64,000 bases of DNA from Nostoc sp. GT001 (GCF_030382115.1 NZ_JAUDRJ010000003.1:5742911-5806910); one strand, 5' to 3'; numbered from the stretch's first letter, positions 37,330 to 46,574 are shown. Notes: a model not told the origin generated them from the sequence alone. Program-made: numbers and translations.

Positions 37330-37367
37330 TTATTCTGCTTTTTTCAACCTATAGTAATAATGAAAGA

Positions 37368-37554
37368 AGAATTCAGAAGTCAGAATTCAGAATCAATTAC
37401 TGGGAGATTCAAAATCGTCACTATATTTTGAACCACTAAATCAGATATTTAATGGGTATTTTCAACCCCTTGATTCACCCACTAGTAGCAAATATTCATA
37501 CTGACTCCTGACTCACCTCGACTGCGCTCGGCGACCACCTGACTCCTGAATTCT
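37368..37554. repeat. MITE-like element with AGAATTCAGGAGTCAG ends (copy 1)
   Basis: Ends AGAATTCAGAAGTCAG (37368-37383) and CTGACTCCTGAATTCT (37539-37554) are inverted with one mismatch. The last 47 bases (37508-37554) are identical to 46761-46807. It fills the gap between the nucleotidyltransferase and aepX genes. Confidence 0.75.
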
Positions 37555-37567
37555 TTAAAAGATATTT

Positions 37568-38323
37568 TCAGACATTTTCTGCGACTTCTATCTGAGGTAA
37601 AATATCATTTTGGGCACGTTGAATATCCTGGGGAAAATCTATTTCGAGCCAAGGTAATCCAGTAATGTCTTCGTAGCCAAATGTTTCTGGAGTTTCTAAT
37701 AATAGATCCCGAATTACTTCTTCATAAGGTTCATTATCCCGTCCGTCTGCAACATACTGTTCTGTACGAGTAGCAAGACGGTGAGCAACAGCACTTCCAA
37801 AACGAAAGAATCCCACTGACTCACCTAAAAAATCATAAGCTAAACCAGGAGCTACTTGTTTACGAAACTCCACTAGATAATTATCTCTAACACAAAGCTT
37901 CACGGGTTCATCTCCCGGTTCAAAATCTCGATCTAATAAGAAGCTGTTGGGGATATTTGTCTTTATCAATCGTTCGATGATACGGCGATCGCACAATACA
38001 TCTGCATCCATTAATAATATGTCATCGCCAGCAACTAAATGCTGACGTACAGTCCAAAGGCTGATTGTACTGCCTTTGGTGTAGTCAGGATTGTAAATTG
38101 TACTGACCCAACTTTCGGCTCCTAATGCTTTGATTTCATCCTGAATTCTTTGTGCTTGATAACCCACAGCAATCACTACTTCATCAATTTGGTAATGACG
38201 GAGATAGTGAAAATGCCGCTCTAGTAGGGATTTGCCGTTAAATTTCAGTAAGCATTTGGGTTGGATTTGCCCGTCTTTACCTAAGCGTCGTCCAACGCCA
38301 GCAGCTAAGATAATTGCCTTCAT
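37568..38323 (-). CDS. Nucleotidyltransferase, PntC/LicC-like
   Basis: A 251-residue stand-alone nucleotidyltransferase with an intact nucleotide loop (ILAAGVGRRLG, PKCLLKFNGKSLLERH at about 24-39) and metal-binding DADVL mid-protein. Among relatives, LicC activates phosphocholine with CTP and PntC activates 2-aminoethylphosphonate with CTP. Placed between the PEP mutase and the CDP-alcohol phosphotransferase genes, it is the best candidate to make CMP-AEP, especially since the loop of the fused domain in AepX is altered. Start at the ATG 38323 just after an earlier one at 38329. Confidence 0.82.
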   Translation of the reverse strand: MKAIILAAGVGRRLGKDGQIQPKCLLKFNGKSLLERHFHYLRHYQIDEVVIAVGYQAQRIQDEIKALGAESWVSTIYNPDYTKGSTISLWTVRQHLVAGDDILLMDADVLCDRRIIERLIKTNIPNSFLLDRDFEPGDEPVKLCVRDNYLVEFRKQVAPGLAYDFLGESVGFFRFGSAVAHRLATRTEQYVADGRDNEPYEEVIRDLLLETPETFGYEDITGLPWLEIDFPQDIQRAQNDILPQIEVAENV

Positions 38324-38571
38324 CGTCAAATCACCAACAGTAGCTTAGACACCAGTAAATCTGGAAATTTTCCCAGTATTTTATAATGACTGTTTTTTGC
38401 TCAAGATAATATTTGTTAATTAATTCTTAACATTGAAGAAACAGTAACTCTGTGGTAAAGTTTGTAACCATTGAATAATACTAGAGTACCAGGAGTCGAG
38501 GAGAGCGATCGCATTTCCATCTACCGTTCTGGAATATCTTTGTAAAGTTCATCTAGCTTCAAAATGTTATA

Positions 38572-40209
38572 TTAAAACGCCTGTTGTAGTTGTTCAGATG
38601 TTAGCGATTTAATCAAACTTAACGGTAGTGGTTGCTGACTAATTGTATTAACATAATCTGTACTCAAATAGGGAAGGTAACTTGGCTGTTGAGTAACATA
38701 GTTTTCAAAAAAGGGAACACTTAAAGCTTTAACATAATGACGTGCCAAAGCCGGACTTGAACCGATTACCCGTGTAGGAACAGGTATGGTTCCATTTGGT
38801 GATTCTGCAATAGTAGAAAAGTGTGTACCGCCCTGGATAAGTGCTAAAAATTTATTTGGAGTTGTTAACCAAGTGAAAGGCTGAATTTGTTCTATTAAAG
38901 CCGGAGCAACAGTATCAGAACTGCCAGATACAATCATCACGGGAATTTTTATTTGGCTGAGGCTAGCTTGACCAAAAATACTGCTATCAACTGGATTAAC
39001 TGCAATTGCTGCTTTTATTCTTACATCAGATAAGTTGTATTCAGCTTGTGGTAAATTTACTGCTAAACACTGAAGTAAAAGCGAAATATTTAACGTATTT
39101 TCCAAAGCTGGACAGTCAACTTTCAATTGCTCAAAATTAATCTTTGCACCTGCTAATGCTAATGCTGTATACCCACCAAATGATTGTCCGATTATACCAA
39201 TTTTCTCTAAATTTAAATTCCCCTGAAATGCTGGATTAGACTTTGATAAACCAGTTAATTCGTCTAGTAAGAATTTAATATCTAAAGGTCTGTCAATAAG
39301 TTCTCTAGGATTGGTCACTCTATGTGCTGTACCTGATAATAATGCTTGCAGTTGTTTTGAATCACTGCCAGGATGTTCTGGAACAGCAACTACAAAACCA
39401 TAAGAAGCCAGATGTTCGGCTAGATAAGCAAAACTTCTTCTGTCAGAACCAAGTCCGTGCGAAATGACAATTATCGGACGAGGAGTTTCAGCAATTGGAA
39501 GGTAAATATCGACTGGAAAAATCCGATCGCGCGAGAGGTCTTTAAGTGTGATAGTTTGCTTTAAGAAACGAGAAGTTCCGGTTTTTCCTAAATCCATCAA
39601 TGGAACAATATTAAGTGTAGAAGCAGTAGTTGTCTTTTGTTGGGATTGTTGGTTAATAAGTGCTACTGATTTTTGAGTTTGATTGACTAAATTATGCAAT
39701 GTTTCTGCAATTGCCAAACCCTGGTCTAAATTAATTGAAATTGCGCTCACAGGAAACTTGTGTAATACATTTAAAAGCGTAAAATCTTTTTGATCTGCGG
39801 CTGACAAAATCAGTGCTGCACGAATTGCATAAAATCCTGACAATCTAGATTCTGTTTGAATAACTTCCCCCATCTTTTTTAATAATTCTTCACCAATTGG
39901 TGTATAAAGAAACTGCGAAACTTCTACTTTATTTAAAGGAATAGGAGTTAGTAAAAGTTTTCGCAGTTGAGTTAGTTCTTTTTTATTTACATACTGAGTA
40001 TATCCAGCCAAATCATCGTCTATTTTGCCTGTTCTAGCATAAGTTTCGAGCGAACTAATTGGGATAGACCTTTCTAAAAGACCGTAATTAAATCTTAGGC
40101 GCTCTGCACCTAAAGCGGGGTAAGCAGTTAGTGTAGGCAGCAACCCGATACTAAAAATTCTCAAAGCCAATTTTAGCGAAACAGTTTGTTTGCGTATAAA
40201 ATGAGTCAT
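38572..40209 (-). CDS. Secreted DUF1400 alpha/beta hydrolase (lipase-like)
   Basis: A 545-residue exported protein with a signal peptide ending near AYPALGA (about 28-34), an N-terminal DUF1400 helical domain (about 35-200) and a PAF-acetylhydrolase-like alpha/beta-hydrolase domain. The oxyanion segment is VISHGLGSDRR, the nucleophile Ser is in GQSFGGYTAL, and GGTHFS supplies the likely catalytic His. The family is cyanobacterial and probably cleaves ester lipids in the periplasm. AAGAGG seven bases before ATG supports the start. It interrupts the phosphonate genes in the same direction, so a lipid substrate is plausible. Confidence 0.85.
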   Translation of the reverse strand: MTHFIRKQTVSLKLALRIFSIGLLPTLTAYPALGAERLRFNYGLLERSIPISSLETYARTGKIDDDLAGYTQYVNKKELTQLRKLLLTPIPLNKVEVSQFLYTPIGEELLKKMGEVIQTESRLSGFYAIRAALILSAADQKDFTLLNVLHKFPVSAISINLDQGLAIAETLHNLVNQTQKSVALINQQSQQKTTTASTLNIVPLMDLGKTGTSRFLKQTITLKDLSRDRIFPVDIYLPIAETPRPIIVISHGLGSDRRSFAYLAEHLASYGFVVAVPEHPGSDSKQLQALLSGTAHRVTNPRELIDRPLDIKFLLDELTGLSKSNPAFQGNLNLEKIGIIGQSFGGYTALALAGAKINFEQLKVDCPALENTLNISLLLQCLAVNLPQAEYNLSDVRIKAAIAVNPVDSSIFGQASLSQIKIPVMIVSGSSDTVAPALIEQIQPFTWLTTPNKFLALIQGGTHFSTIAESPNGTIPVPTRVIGSSPALARHYVKALSVPFFENYVTQQPSYLPYLSTDYVNTISQQPLPLSLIKSLTSEQLQQAF

Positions 40210-40411
40210 TACATACCTCTTAAAATAGTATATTAACGGTTAAGGAGAGCGATCGCGTTTCTGCTAATCAATGGCTGCTATAGCTTTAGCAATTTCCGTT
40301 TGAAGCTCCATTGATAATTCGATCCTGATATCAGGATTGCAAAAATAAACATACCATTCAATAAAGCTAAAAAGCCTGTTTTATTAGCTTCCTGCCCAAT
40401 GCCCCGTTAGA

Positions 40412-41017
40412 TTAGTTTGATTCCGGCTGCGGGAGTGTCCAAAATTGCCAAATTACCCATACTGCAAAGGTTGGCGCTCCAATTGTTGCTGCCATTAATA
40501 ACGGCTCTAGTCCATTTAGTAAGGTAACTATGGGAAACAAATACAGCACGTCTTCAATGTCAAACCCGGCGAAATTTGGTTGACGGCTGGCGTCTTTACC
40601 TAAACGTTGTTCCATTTGGTTTCGCAAATGAAAGATGCAAGCAACAGACACGCCAGATACTATCCCCATCACCAACGCCCACCAACCAAATTTTCCCTCT
40701 CTAAGACCATATCCAATACACACAAACAATAGAATATGGATGATGGCGTCACTAACAAGGTCATATTGATGTCCCCATTTGCTGCTTTTTCCACTCAAAC
40801 GGGCTAATTCACCGTCTGTATGATCGAGAAAGTTAGATAAAGCAAATAGCCATGCCCCAATGTTAACCCAAATGGTATTACCAACTGCGAGGGCAACAGC
40901 CGCCGCCAACCCTGTCAAAAGTCGCACTGTAGTAAGATGATTGGGGTTTACCCAACTGTCTTTTAGAGGTCGAACTAGCCAGTAAGCAAGTTGAGCATCC
41001 CAAGGCTTTGTGGTCAT
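40412..41017 (-). CDS. CDP-alcohol phosphotransferase
   Basis: A 201-residue membrane enzyme with the complete CDP-alcohol phosphotransferase motif DHTDGELAR-x8-GHQYDLVSD: Asp65, Asp68, Gly69, Ala72, Arg73, Gly82, Asp86, Asp90. Five to six TM segments are present. Enzymes of this family transfer a phospho-alcohol from a CDP (or CMP) carrier to a lipid alcohol. In a phosphonate cluster it should accept CMP-AEP and produce an AEP-headgroup lipid, by analogy with ethanolamine phosphotransferase. The frame opens at 41083, but ATG at 41017 fits the family start. Confidence 0.87.
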   Translation of the reverse strand: MTTKPWDAQLAYWLVRPLKDSWVNPNHLTTVRLLTGLAAAVALAVGNTIWVNIGAWLFALSNFLDHTDGELARLSGKSSKWGHQYDLVSDAIIHILLFVCIGYGLREGKFGWWALVMGIVSGVSVACIFHLRNQMEQRLGKDASRQPNFAGFDIEDVLYLFPIVTLLNGLEPLLMAATIGAPTFAVWVIWQFWTLPQPESN

Positions 41018-41103
41018 AGATGAACTTGAATTTGATATGGTCTTTGAATATTCATAGCACTGTAAATTACCACAGCCTCTCAATACCTATTTTACTTGTG
41101 ACG

Positions 41104-42759
41104 TTAACTACGAACTTTGGTGAGAATTTTTTGGGAATAAAACGAAGCTGATTCTTCATTTTTGGCGCAATCTTGGGCAAACTTAATCAAATGATGTCCG
41201 ACAAGTCCAACGTGAATCAAGTTTTCAATATTACCTGCTTTCAATGCTGGCTTGGCCATTTTCCAGAAAGTCTGACGATAGTTACTAAATACGCCTATCC
41301 GCAGCAAAATATTAGCTAAATAAGTTAGACCCTTGCGAATATTAGCCCCAGAAGTGCGAGATGGGCTGTTAGGAACTTCGATGCGATTTGGATAGGTGTG
41401 TTCCATATTGTAGGCAAATCGCTGATATAAAAATTCTGGCTCATAAGCAGTTGTGATGCAGCGCCGCCACATCTCAACAACTTGCTCGTAGGGCATTAAA
41501 AACTCAACATTTGATTCGCGGCTTTCATCATAGACAAGTCGTCCTTCTGCTTCTAATCTCCGCCATAATGGAGTTCTCGGCAACGCATGAAGCAGGTTAA
41601 TTGTCAACATGGGAATTTGCGATGCCCGCATAAATTCGATTATTCGGTCTGCTGTTTCTGGTGTATCTGTATCTAACCCGATAATGATTCCTGATACTAC
41701 TTCCATGCCATAACTATTTAAAACCTGAATCGCTTTTAAAATCGGCATACTCAGATTTTGGTCTTTGGAAATCGCATGGAGAGCATTTGGTTCAGGTGTT
41801 TCGATGCCACAAAAGATTGTGCAAAAATAAGCTTCGCGCATCATTTCCAAAAGCTTTGGACTTTGAGCTAAGTTGAGCGTTGCTTCACAGGCAAACTGGA
41901 TGGGATAACCATTGCGTTTTTGCCAGTCAATCAGGTGAGGAAGTAACTTCATGGCGGCGCGGCGATCGCCAACAAAGTTATCATCGACAAAATACACTGC
42001 CCCCAAATTGCCAGATTGTCGCATTGCATCTAACTCCGCAACTACTTGCTCTGGCGTTTTCATCCGGGGACTGTTGCCATAGAGTTCGGGAATATCGCAA
42101 AACTCGCAATGATAAGGGCAACCACTAGAAAACTGGACATTTGCCAAGAAATAATCATTGATATTCAGCAAATGATAAGCTGGGGTGGGAAACTCTGTTA
42201 AGGGTAAACGTTCCTTAGTTTCAAAGCGAATTTGTTGTTGCGGACGTTGAGAGTTTTGGTCGAGATATTCGATCATGCGATCGCTAGCATCTCCCAATTC
42301 GCCCAAGTGTAAAATATCAAACTCAGGATAATATTCTGGACACCCAGATACCGAGGGGCCGCCCACAACGGTAATTTTCCCCGCTCGATGGGCAAGTTCG
42401 TTAATTTGATTAATTTGTGGTTTTTGGATATGCATTCCACTCACAATCACCACATCAGCCCATTGATAATCAGCCCTCGTTGCTGATTTGACATTCTCAT
42501 CAATAAACCGCACTTCCCATTCTTTAGGTAAGTAGGCAGCCACAATTAAAATACCTTGGGGTGGCATAAAAGCCCGGACACTACCCATAAGTGGGTAAGC
42601 ATGATGAAAAGTACCAAAGGAGCGGCTGTACTTGGGAAAAATACACAGAATGCGTCGATGGTGCGAAGGAACGTAGCGGGTTCCTTGAGTGACAGAAGCG
42701 GTTTGAGAATTGTCGGCTACATTAATTTGGTTCTCTAAAGACTTTAAATTCACAGTCAT
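41104..42759 (-). CDS. hpnP: B12-binding radical SAM methylase, HpnP-like
   Basis: A 551-residue protein with an N-terminal cobalamin-binding Rossmann domain (about 35-180), a radical SAM core with CxxxCxxC in SSGCPYHCEFCDI (Cys214, Cys218, Cys221) and a C-terminal DUF4070 region. The long stretch HAYPLMGSVRAFMPPQG, the VSGMHIQ segment and the phrase GIETPEPNALHAISKDQN agree with my recollection of HpnP, which methylates hopanoids at C-2. A phosphonate methylase (Fom3/PhpK-like) cannot be excluded by eye and would suit the neighbours. TTG at 42792 is an alternative start. First gene of the minus-strand run. Confidence 0.68.
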   Translation of the reverse strand: MTVNLKSLENQINVADNSQTASVTQGTRYVPSHHRRILCIFPKYSRSFGTFHHAYPLMGSVRAFMPPQGILIVAAYLPKEWEVRFIDENVKSATRADYQWADVVIVSGMHIQKPQINQINELAHRAGKITVVGGPSVSGCPEYYPEFDILHLGELGDASDRMIEYLDQNSQRPQQQIRFETKERLPLTEFPTPAYHLLNINDYFLANVQFSSGCPYHCEFCDIPELYGNSPRMKTPEQVVAELDAMRQSGNLGAVYFVDDNFVGDRRAAMKLLPHLIDWQKRNGYPIQFACEATLNLAQSPKLLEMMREAYFCTIFCGIETPEPNALHAISKDQNLSMPILKAIQVLNSYGMEVVSGIIIGLDTDTPETADRIIEFMRASQIPMLTINLLHALPRTPLWRRLEAEGRLVYDESRESNVEFLMPYEQVVEMWRRCITTAYEPEFLYQRFAYNMEHTYPNRIEVPNSPSRTSGANIRKGLTYLANILLRIGVFSNYRQTFWKMAKPALKAGNIENLIHVGLVGHHLIKFAQDCAKNEESASFYSQKILTKVRS

Positions 42760-43098
42760 CGCAAATTTCACCCTGGAAAACTGAGCAGGCAATTTGACAG
42801 TTTATTGACATAATTCGCTGTAATTCCAACTAGCTTACCAAAGAAAGGCAGAAGGCAGAAGAGATTATAAATGTATTTTTGCTCAAAACAAAGTCTTAAA
42901 GATTATAAATCGTCCAATGTTGCCTTCTGCCTGATTCATCATGATATTTGAAAGGGTATTTAACTGGTAAAATATAAAATCTACCCTAGCAATGCAAATT
43001 TAATTGGTTGGCAAACAACTATTATGGAAATCGCGCATGGGACATAAAAAGAGAGATTTTCATTTTTTGTTGTGTCCAAATGGGTATAGGCATTTGTC

Positions 43099-44718
43099 AT
43101 GAATTTGATTTACTTTCTTTTGCGTTCTTCGTGGGGGATGGTAGCGATCGCGATCGCTACCGGATTTTTGAGTGGTGGTAGTAGTGCTGGCTTGATTGCC
43201 TTAATTAGCCATGCTGCAAGTAGCGGTAGTTCTTCCCGCCTCACATCGATAATTTGGGGTTTTGCGGGGCTGGCTATAGTTGCACTAATTACCAGTATCG
43301 TTTCTCAAGTGATGCTGATTCGCCTTTCTCAGAATGCAGTTTTACAATTACGGATGCGTTTAAGTCGCCAGATTCTCGCTTCCGAGTTGAGTCATCTGGA
43401 ACGCTTAGGTAATCCTCGATTATTGGCTACTTTAACAGAAGATATTCAGGCGGTGGCTAATGCTGTTTATCAGATGCCTTTCATCTTTATTAATTTAGCG
43501 ATCGTCTTGGGTTGTATAACCTATATAACCTGGCTTTCTTGGTTAGTATTGCTGATGGTTTGTGGGATTTCAGTAGTTGCGATCGCTAGTTGTCAGTGGC
43601 TACTAAACAGAGGCGGGCAATTACTTACTTTAGCTCGTGAAGATGAAGATCATCTGTTTAAACATTTTCGCACGATTACCGAAGGAGTCAAGGAACTCAA
43701 ACTCAACTACAAGCGGCGTGAAGACTTTTTAGAAGACAAACTACAATTAACTGCTAACGAGTTTCGTCATCACAACGTTAATGGTCTAAGCCTTTTTGCC
43801 ATAACTTCAAGTTGGGGTCAACTCATATTCTTTTTTGCTCTCGGTTTTGTACTGTTTATACTGCCTAATCTGCTTACTATCAATCCCGAAACTCTCTCTG
43901 GCTACATTTTGACCTTCACTTACTTGGTGTTACCAATGGATAACATCATCAGTAAACTTCCTCTATTAAGCAAAGCCAGCATTGCTTTACAAAAAATTGA
44001 GTCACTGGGTTTATCTCTAGCTAGTCGAACGGAAATATCCACTGTTCCACCTGCTCTGAAATCTGACTGGTATAGGTTAAAATTTCAAAGTGTCACCCAC
44101 ACTTATTACACAGAGCAAGAAGACAATAGCTTTATTTTTGGCCCCATCGATTTGACACTTTATCCTCAAGAATTGGTCTTCATTGTCGGCGGTAATGGTA
44201 GCGGTAAATCTACATTAGCCAAACTAATTACTGGGCTTTATATCGCAGAAAACGGCGAAATCTGGTTTGATGACGAGTTAATTAGCGAACAGAATCGAGA
44301 ATGGTATCGCCAACATTTTTCCGTGGTTTTTTCCGACTTCTATTTATTTGAAGAACTTCTAGGATTAAAAAATTCTCACTTGGATGCTCAAGCCAGAAAA
44401 TATTTACAAAAACTGCAACTAGACCATAAAGTGAAAGTTGAAAATGGACAAATTTCTACCACTGCTCTTTCTCAAGGACAACGAAAACGGCTAGCTTTAC
44501 TCACAGCCTACTTGGAAGATCGACCAATTTATCTATTTGATGAGTGGGCAGCCGATCAAGATCCAGTATTCAAAGAAATATTCTACACTCAACTTCTTCC
44601 AGAATTGCGATCGCGGGGTAAAACAGTACTGGTGATTAGCCATGACGATCACTATTTTCATTTAGCAGACCGAATTATCAAACTTGACTATGGAAAAATA
44701 GAGTACGATAAAGCTTAA
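43099..44718 (+). CDS. Cyclic-peptide-type ABC exporter (fused permease-ATPase)
   Basis: A 539-residue half-transporter: about six TM segments (1-300), then an ATPase with Walker A GGNGSGKST (about 364-372), signature LSQGQRKR and Walker B PIYLFDEWAADQDP. LSQGQ and DEWAADQDP instead of LSGGQ and DEATSALD are typical of the SyrD/PvdE cyclic peptide and siderophore exporters. It faces away from the phosphonate island and could export a product of it or of an unlinked synthetase. The small membrane gene downstream is probably in the same transcript. Confidence 0.88.
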   Translation: MNLIYFLLRSSWGMVAIAIATGFLSGGSSAGLIALISHAASSGSSSRLTSIIWGFAGLAIVALITSIVSQVMLIRLSQNAVLQLRMRLSRQILASELSHLERLGNPRLLATLTEDIQAVANAVYQMPFIFINLAIVLGCITYITWLSWLVLLMVCGISVVAIASCQWLLNRGGQLLTLAREDEDHLFKHFRTITEGVKELKLNYKRREDFLEDKLQLTANEFRHHNVNGLSLFAITSSWGQLIFFFALGFVLFILPNLLTINPETLSGYILTFTYLVLPMDNIISKLPLLSKASIALQKIESLGLSLASRTEISTVPPALKSDWYRLKFQSVTHTYYTEQEDNSFIFGPIDLTLYPQELVFIVGGNGSGKSTLAKLITGLYIAENGEIWFDDELISEQNREWYRQHFSVVFSDFYLFEELLGLKNSHLDAQARKYLQKLQLDHKVKVENGQISTTALSQGQRKRLALLTAYLEDRPIYLFDEWAADQDPVFKEIFYTQLLPELRSRGKTVLVISHDDHYFHLADRIIKLDYGKIEYDKA

Positions 44719-44777
44719 TCTGTTAAAACAATTCATAATTGTTAAAAGAATATTTGGAGTTTGACTAAATAAAACTA

Positions 44778-45008
44778 ATGTCTGAACAAAAGCCCATAAA
44801 TCCTTGGAACTATAAACCTTGGTGGTGTCAACCCTGGTCTATAGTTCTCACAACTGTAATACTGATTGGTGGTAGTTGGTTACTATTTAAAACTATCTGG
44901 CTAACAGTTCTCGTTTCCATCCCAATAGGAACATGGATGGTATTTTTTGTGTTTTTTTGGCCACAACTAATGATTCGCAGTGGAATTTTGGAGTCGTATA
45001 AAGAGTAG
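44778..45008 (+). CDS. Small two-TM membrane protein
   Basis: A 76-residue protein: a Trp/Pro-rich N-terminus (NPWNYKPWWCQPWS) followed by two TM segments (about 23-40 and 42-62) and a short polar tail. I believe it belongs to a small uncharacterised cyanobacterial family, but the function is unknown. It starts 59 bp after the ABC exporter, same strand, and could be an accessory subunit. Confidence 0.65.
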   Translation: MSEQKPINPWNYKPWWCQPWSIVLTTVILIGGSWLLFKTIWLTVLVSIPIGTWMVFFVFFWPQLMIRSGILESYKE

Positions 45009-45161
45009 TTTGAGCTTAATGTAATGCGGGAAATTAGTCCAGGTAGAGAAAATTATTCCACTGTGTTCAGAATTTAGCATCTCAGCTCGTAGCCATCTAT
45101 GCAGAAAGCTCAAAAAATCCTCCCATCTACTCCTCTATGGTCTTGATGATAAATCTTTAGC

Positions 45162-45219
45162 CGGACATTGTATCTATCATCTCTGCACGCCTATGCAGAG
45201 ATGATAGATACAATGTCCG
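45162..45219. repeat. Perfect 26-bp inverted repeat
   Basis: Arms at 45162-45187 and 45194-45219, starting CGGACATTGTATC and ending GATACAATGTCCG, around a six-base loop. They pair exactly. No T-run follows directly. The arm ends resemble the ATATCATGTCCG ends of the element at 54934-55188. Confidence 0.85.
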
Positions 45220-45285
45220 CTTTATTACTTACTAAACCCCAAGGGACTTCCAACTAAAAAAATATCCTATCGCTGTCTAGGCAGG

Positions 45286-45485
45286 CTACGGTGTATACAC
45301 AAGTCCTAAAATCATTGCCTGGTAAGATACAAGCTTTGGTAGGCAAGGTTTTGAGTTAAGCGAACTGATTATCAATAGTGTCAGCTTATTGATAGAGTTC
45401 TAACGGAAAATCAAGGATTTAAAAAATAATTTTCCGTTGTTTTTCGTTGATTTGATTGCCAACTAGACTTGTGTATACACGGTAG
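45286..45485. mobile_element. MITE-like element with GTGTATACACAAGTC ends
   Basis: Ends CTACGGTGTATACACAAGTC (45286-45305) and GACTTGTGTATACACGGTAG (45466-45485) are inverted with one mismatch and contain TA at the outer edge of each side, as for Tc1/mariner-IS630 insertions. Inside are hairpins TATCAATA/TATTGATA and AACGGAAAAT/ATTTTCCGTT. No transposase is encoded. It abuts the half-element at 45242-45285. Confidence 0.72.
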
Positions 45486-45656
45486 CCCCGCAGGCGGGGT
45501 GAGGTTCTTCGGGTTTAATAAGCAATCAAGCGGACATGATATAACAAGCTAAAAGGCTACAAACTCACTAAAGATTTCCTGATATTTTGCGAGTAAGCTT
45601 GAAACAACAAATAATCAGAAAGTGTCTGAATTATTGTTCTAATAGACTTGCAACTT

Positions 45657-46574
45657 ATGAAAAAATCTATAGTTTATCGATACCGTACTTATGGACTAGT
45701 TTGGTTAATATCCTTAACCGCTGTATTAAGTACAGCGACATCTGCCTTAACACAATTGGCAAGCGATTCCCCAATTGGGCAAATTCCTATCCCTGCTTCT
45801 AACTTAATCTGGCCAACTAAAGGGTTTATTTCTCAAGGCTTCCGCAAATATCAACATGAAGGAATTGATATTGCAGGGGCATCTGGAACTCCTGTTGTTG
45901 CTGCGGCATCCGGTACAGTTGTTAAAGCAGGTTGGGATAATTGGGGATTAGGAAATGCCATAACTATTAAACATCTCGATGGCAGCATTACAGTTTATGG
46001 CCACAATCGCCGTTTGTTGGTGAGCAAAGGTCAACAGGTTCTTCAAGGTCAAATGATTGCCGAAATGGGATCTACAGGCAATAGTACAGCACCTCATCTG
46101 CACTTTGAAGTTCATTCAAATGGTCGAATAGCAGTTGACCCCCTTCGTTTGTTGACATCCGTAACTGCAAGTGTTGGCTCCGGTTCTAAAGTTCAGCAAG
46201 TGGATAACCCAAACCGCCCAGTCTCGCCACCCCCAGTAGCCAATCAAGTTTCCCCCTCACAGCAGCCAATTCCAATAGATATTGCACCTGTAAGCACTGA
46301 TACTAAATGCAATGGAATTAGTCTTATTGAAGGTGAGACTACAAGCTCTCGTGTAAAAGTCTGTGAAGAAAATGGTCAATTATTTTATATTGGGCAACTG
46401 AAGCAAGCCCTAAGCAAGCCTATAAAGATAGTAGCTTTGCATATTGGTAAAGACAGATATCGAGCAGATAATGGTAGTTTTTATTATTTAGTCACTCCAC
46501 AAAGAGTTGAAGTTTGGCGAAATGGCAGTCAGATTCGTTCTGACAGTTTTTATAGTTTAACGAAATCGCCTTGA
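45657..46574 (+). CDS. LytM/M23-family peptidase
   Basis: About 305 residues. It has a signal peptide, then a zinc peptidase domain (about 50-160) whose ligands are His67 and Asp71 in YQHEGIDIAG and His149 in APHLHFEVHSNG (His147 catalytic). A Pro/Gln-rich linker and a C-terminal domain of unknown type follow. It should cleave peptidoglycan cross-links or act as an amidase activator. The frame opens at TTG 45648, but ATG at 45657 gives MKKSIVYRYR, a normal signal start. A hairpin with nine-base stem follows at 46591-46619. Confidence 0.88.
   Translation: MKKSIVYRYRTYGLVWLISLTAVLSTATSALTQLASDSPIGQIPIPASNLIWPTKGFISQGFRKYQHEGIDIAGASGTPVVAAASGTVVKAGWDNWGLGNAITIKHLDGSITVYGHNRRLLVSKGQQVLQGQMIAEMGSTGNSTAPHLHFEVHSNGRIAVDPLRLLTSVTASVGSGSKVQQVDNPNRPVSPPPVANQVSPSQQPIPIDIAPVSTDTKCNGISLIEGETTSSRVKVCEENGQLFYIGQLKQALSKPIKIVALHIGKDRYRADNGSFYYLVTPQRVEVWRNGSQIRSDSFYSLTKSP

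Larger units (their letters stand above)
45009..45656. other. Intergenic region packed with inverted-repeat elements
   Basis: Contains a 58-bp hairpin (45162-45219), a half AGGGACTTCC element (45241-45285), a 200-bp TA-flanked element (45286-45485) and the short motif GCGGACATGATAT near 45530. No gene is visible before the peptidase start. Confidence 0.6.
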
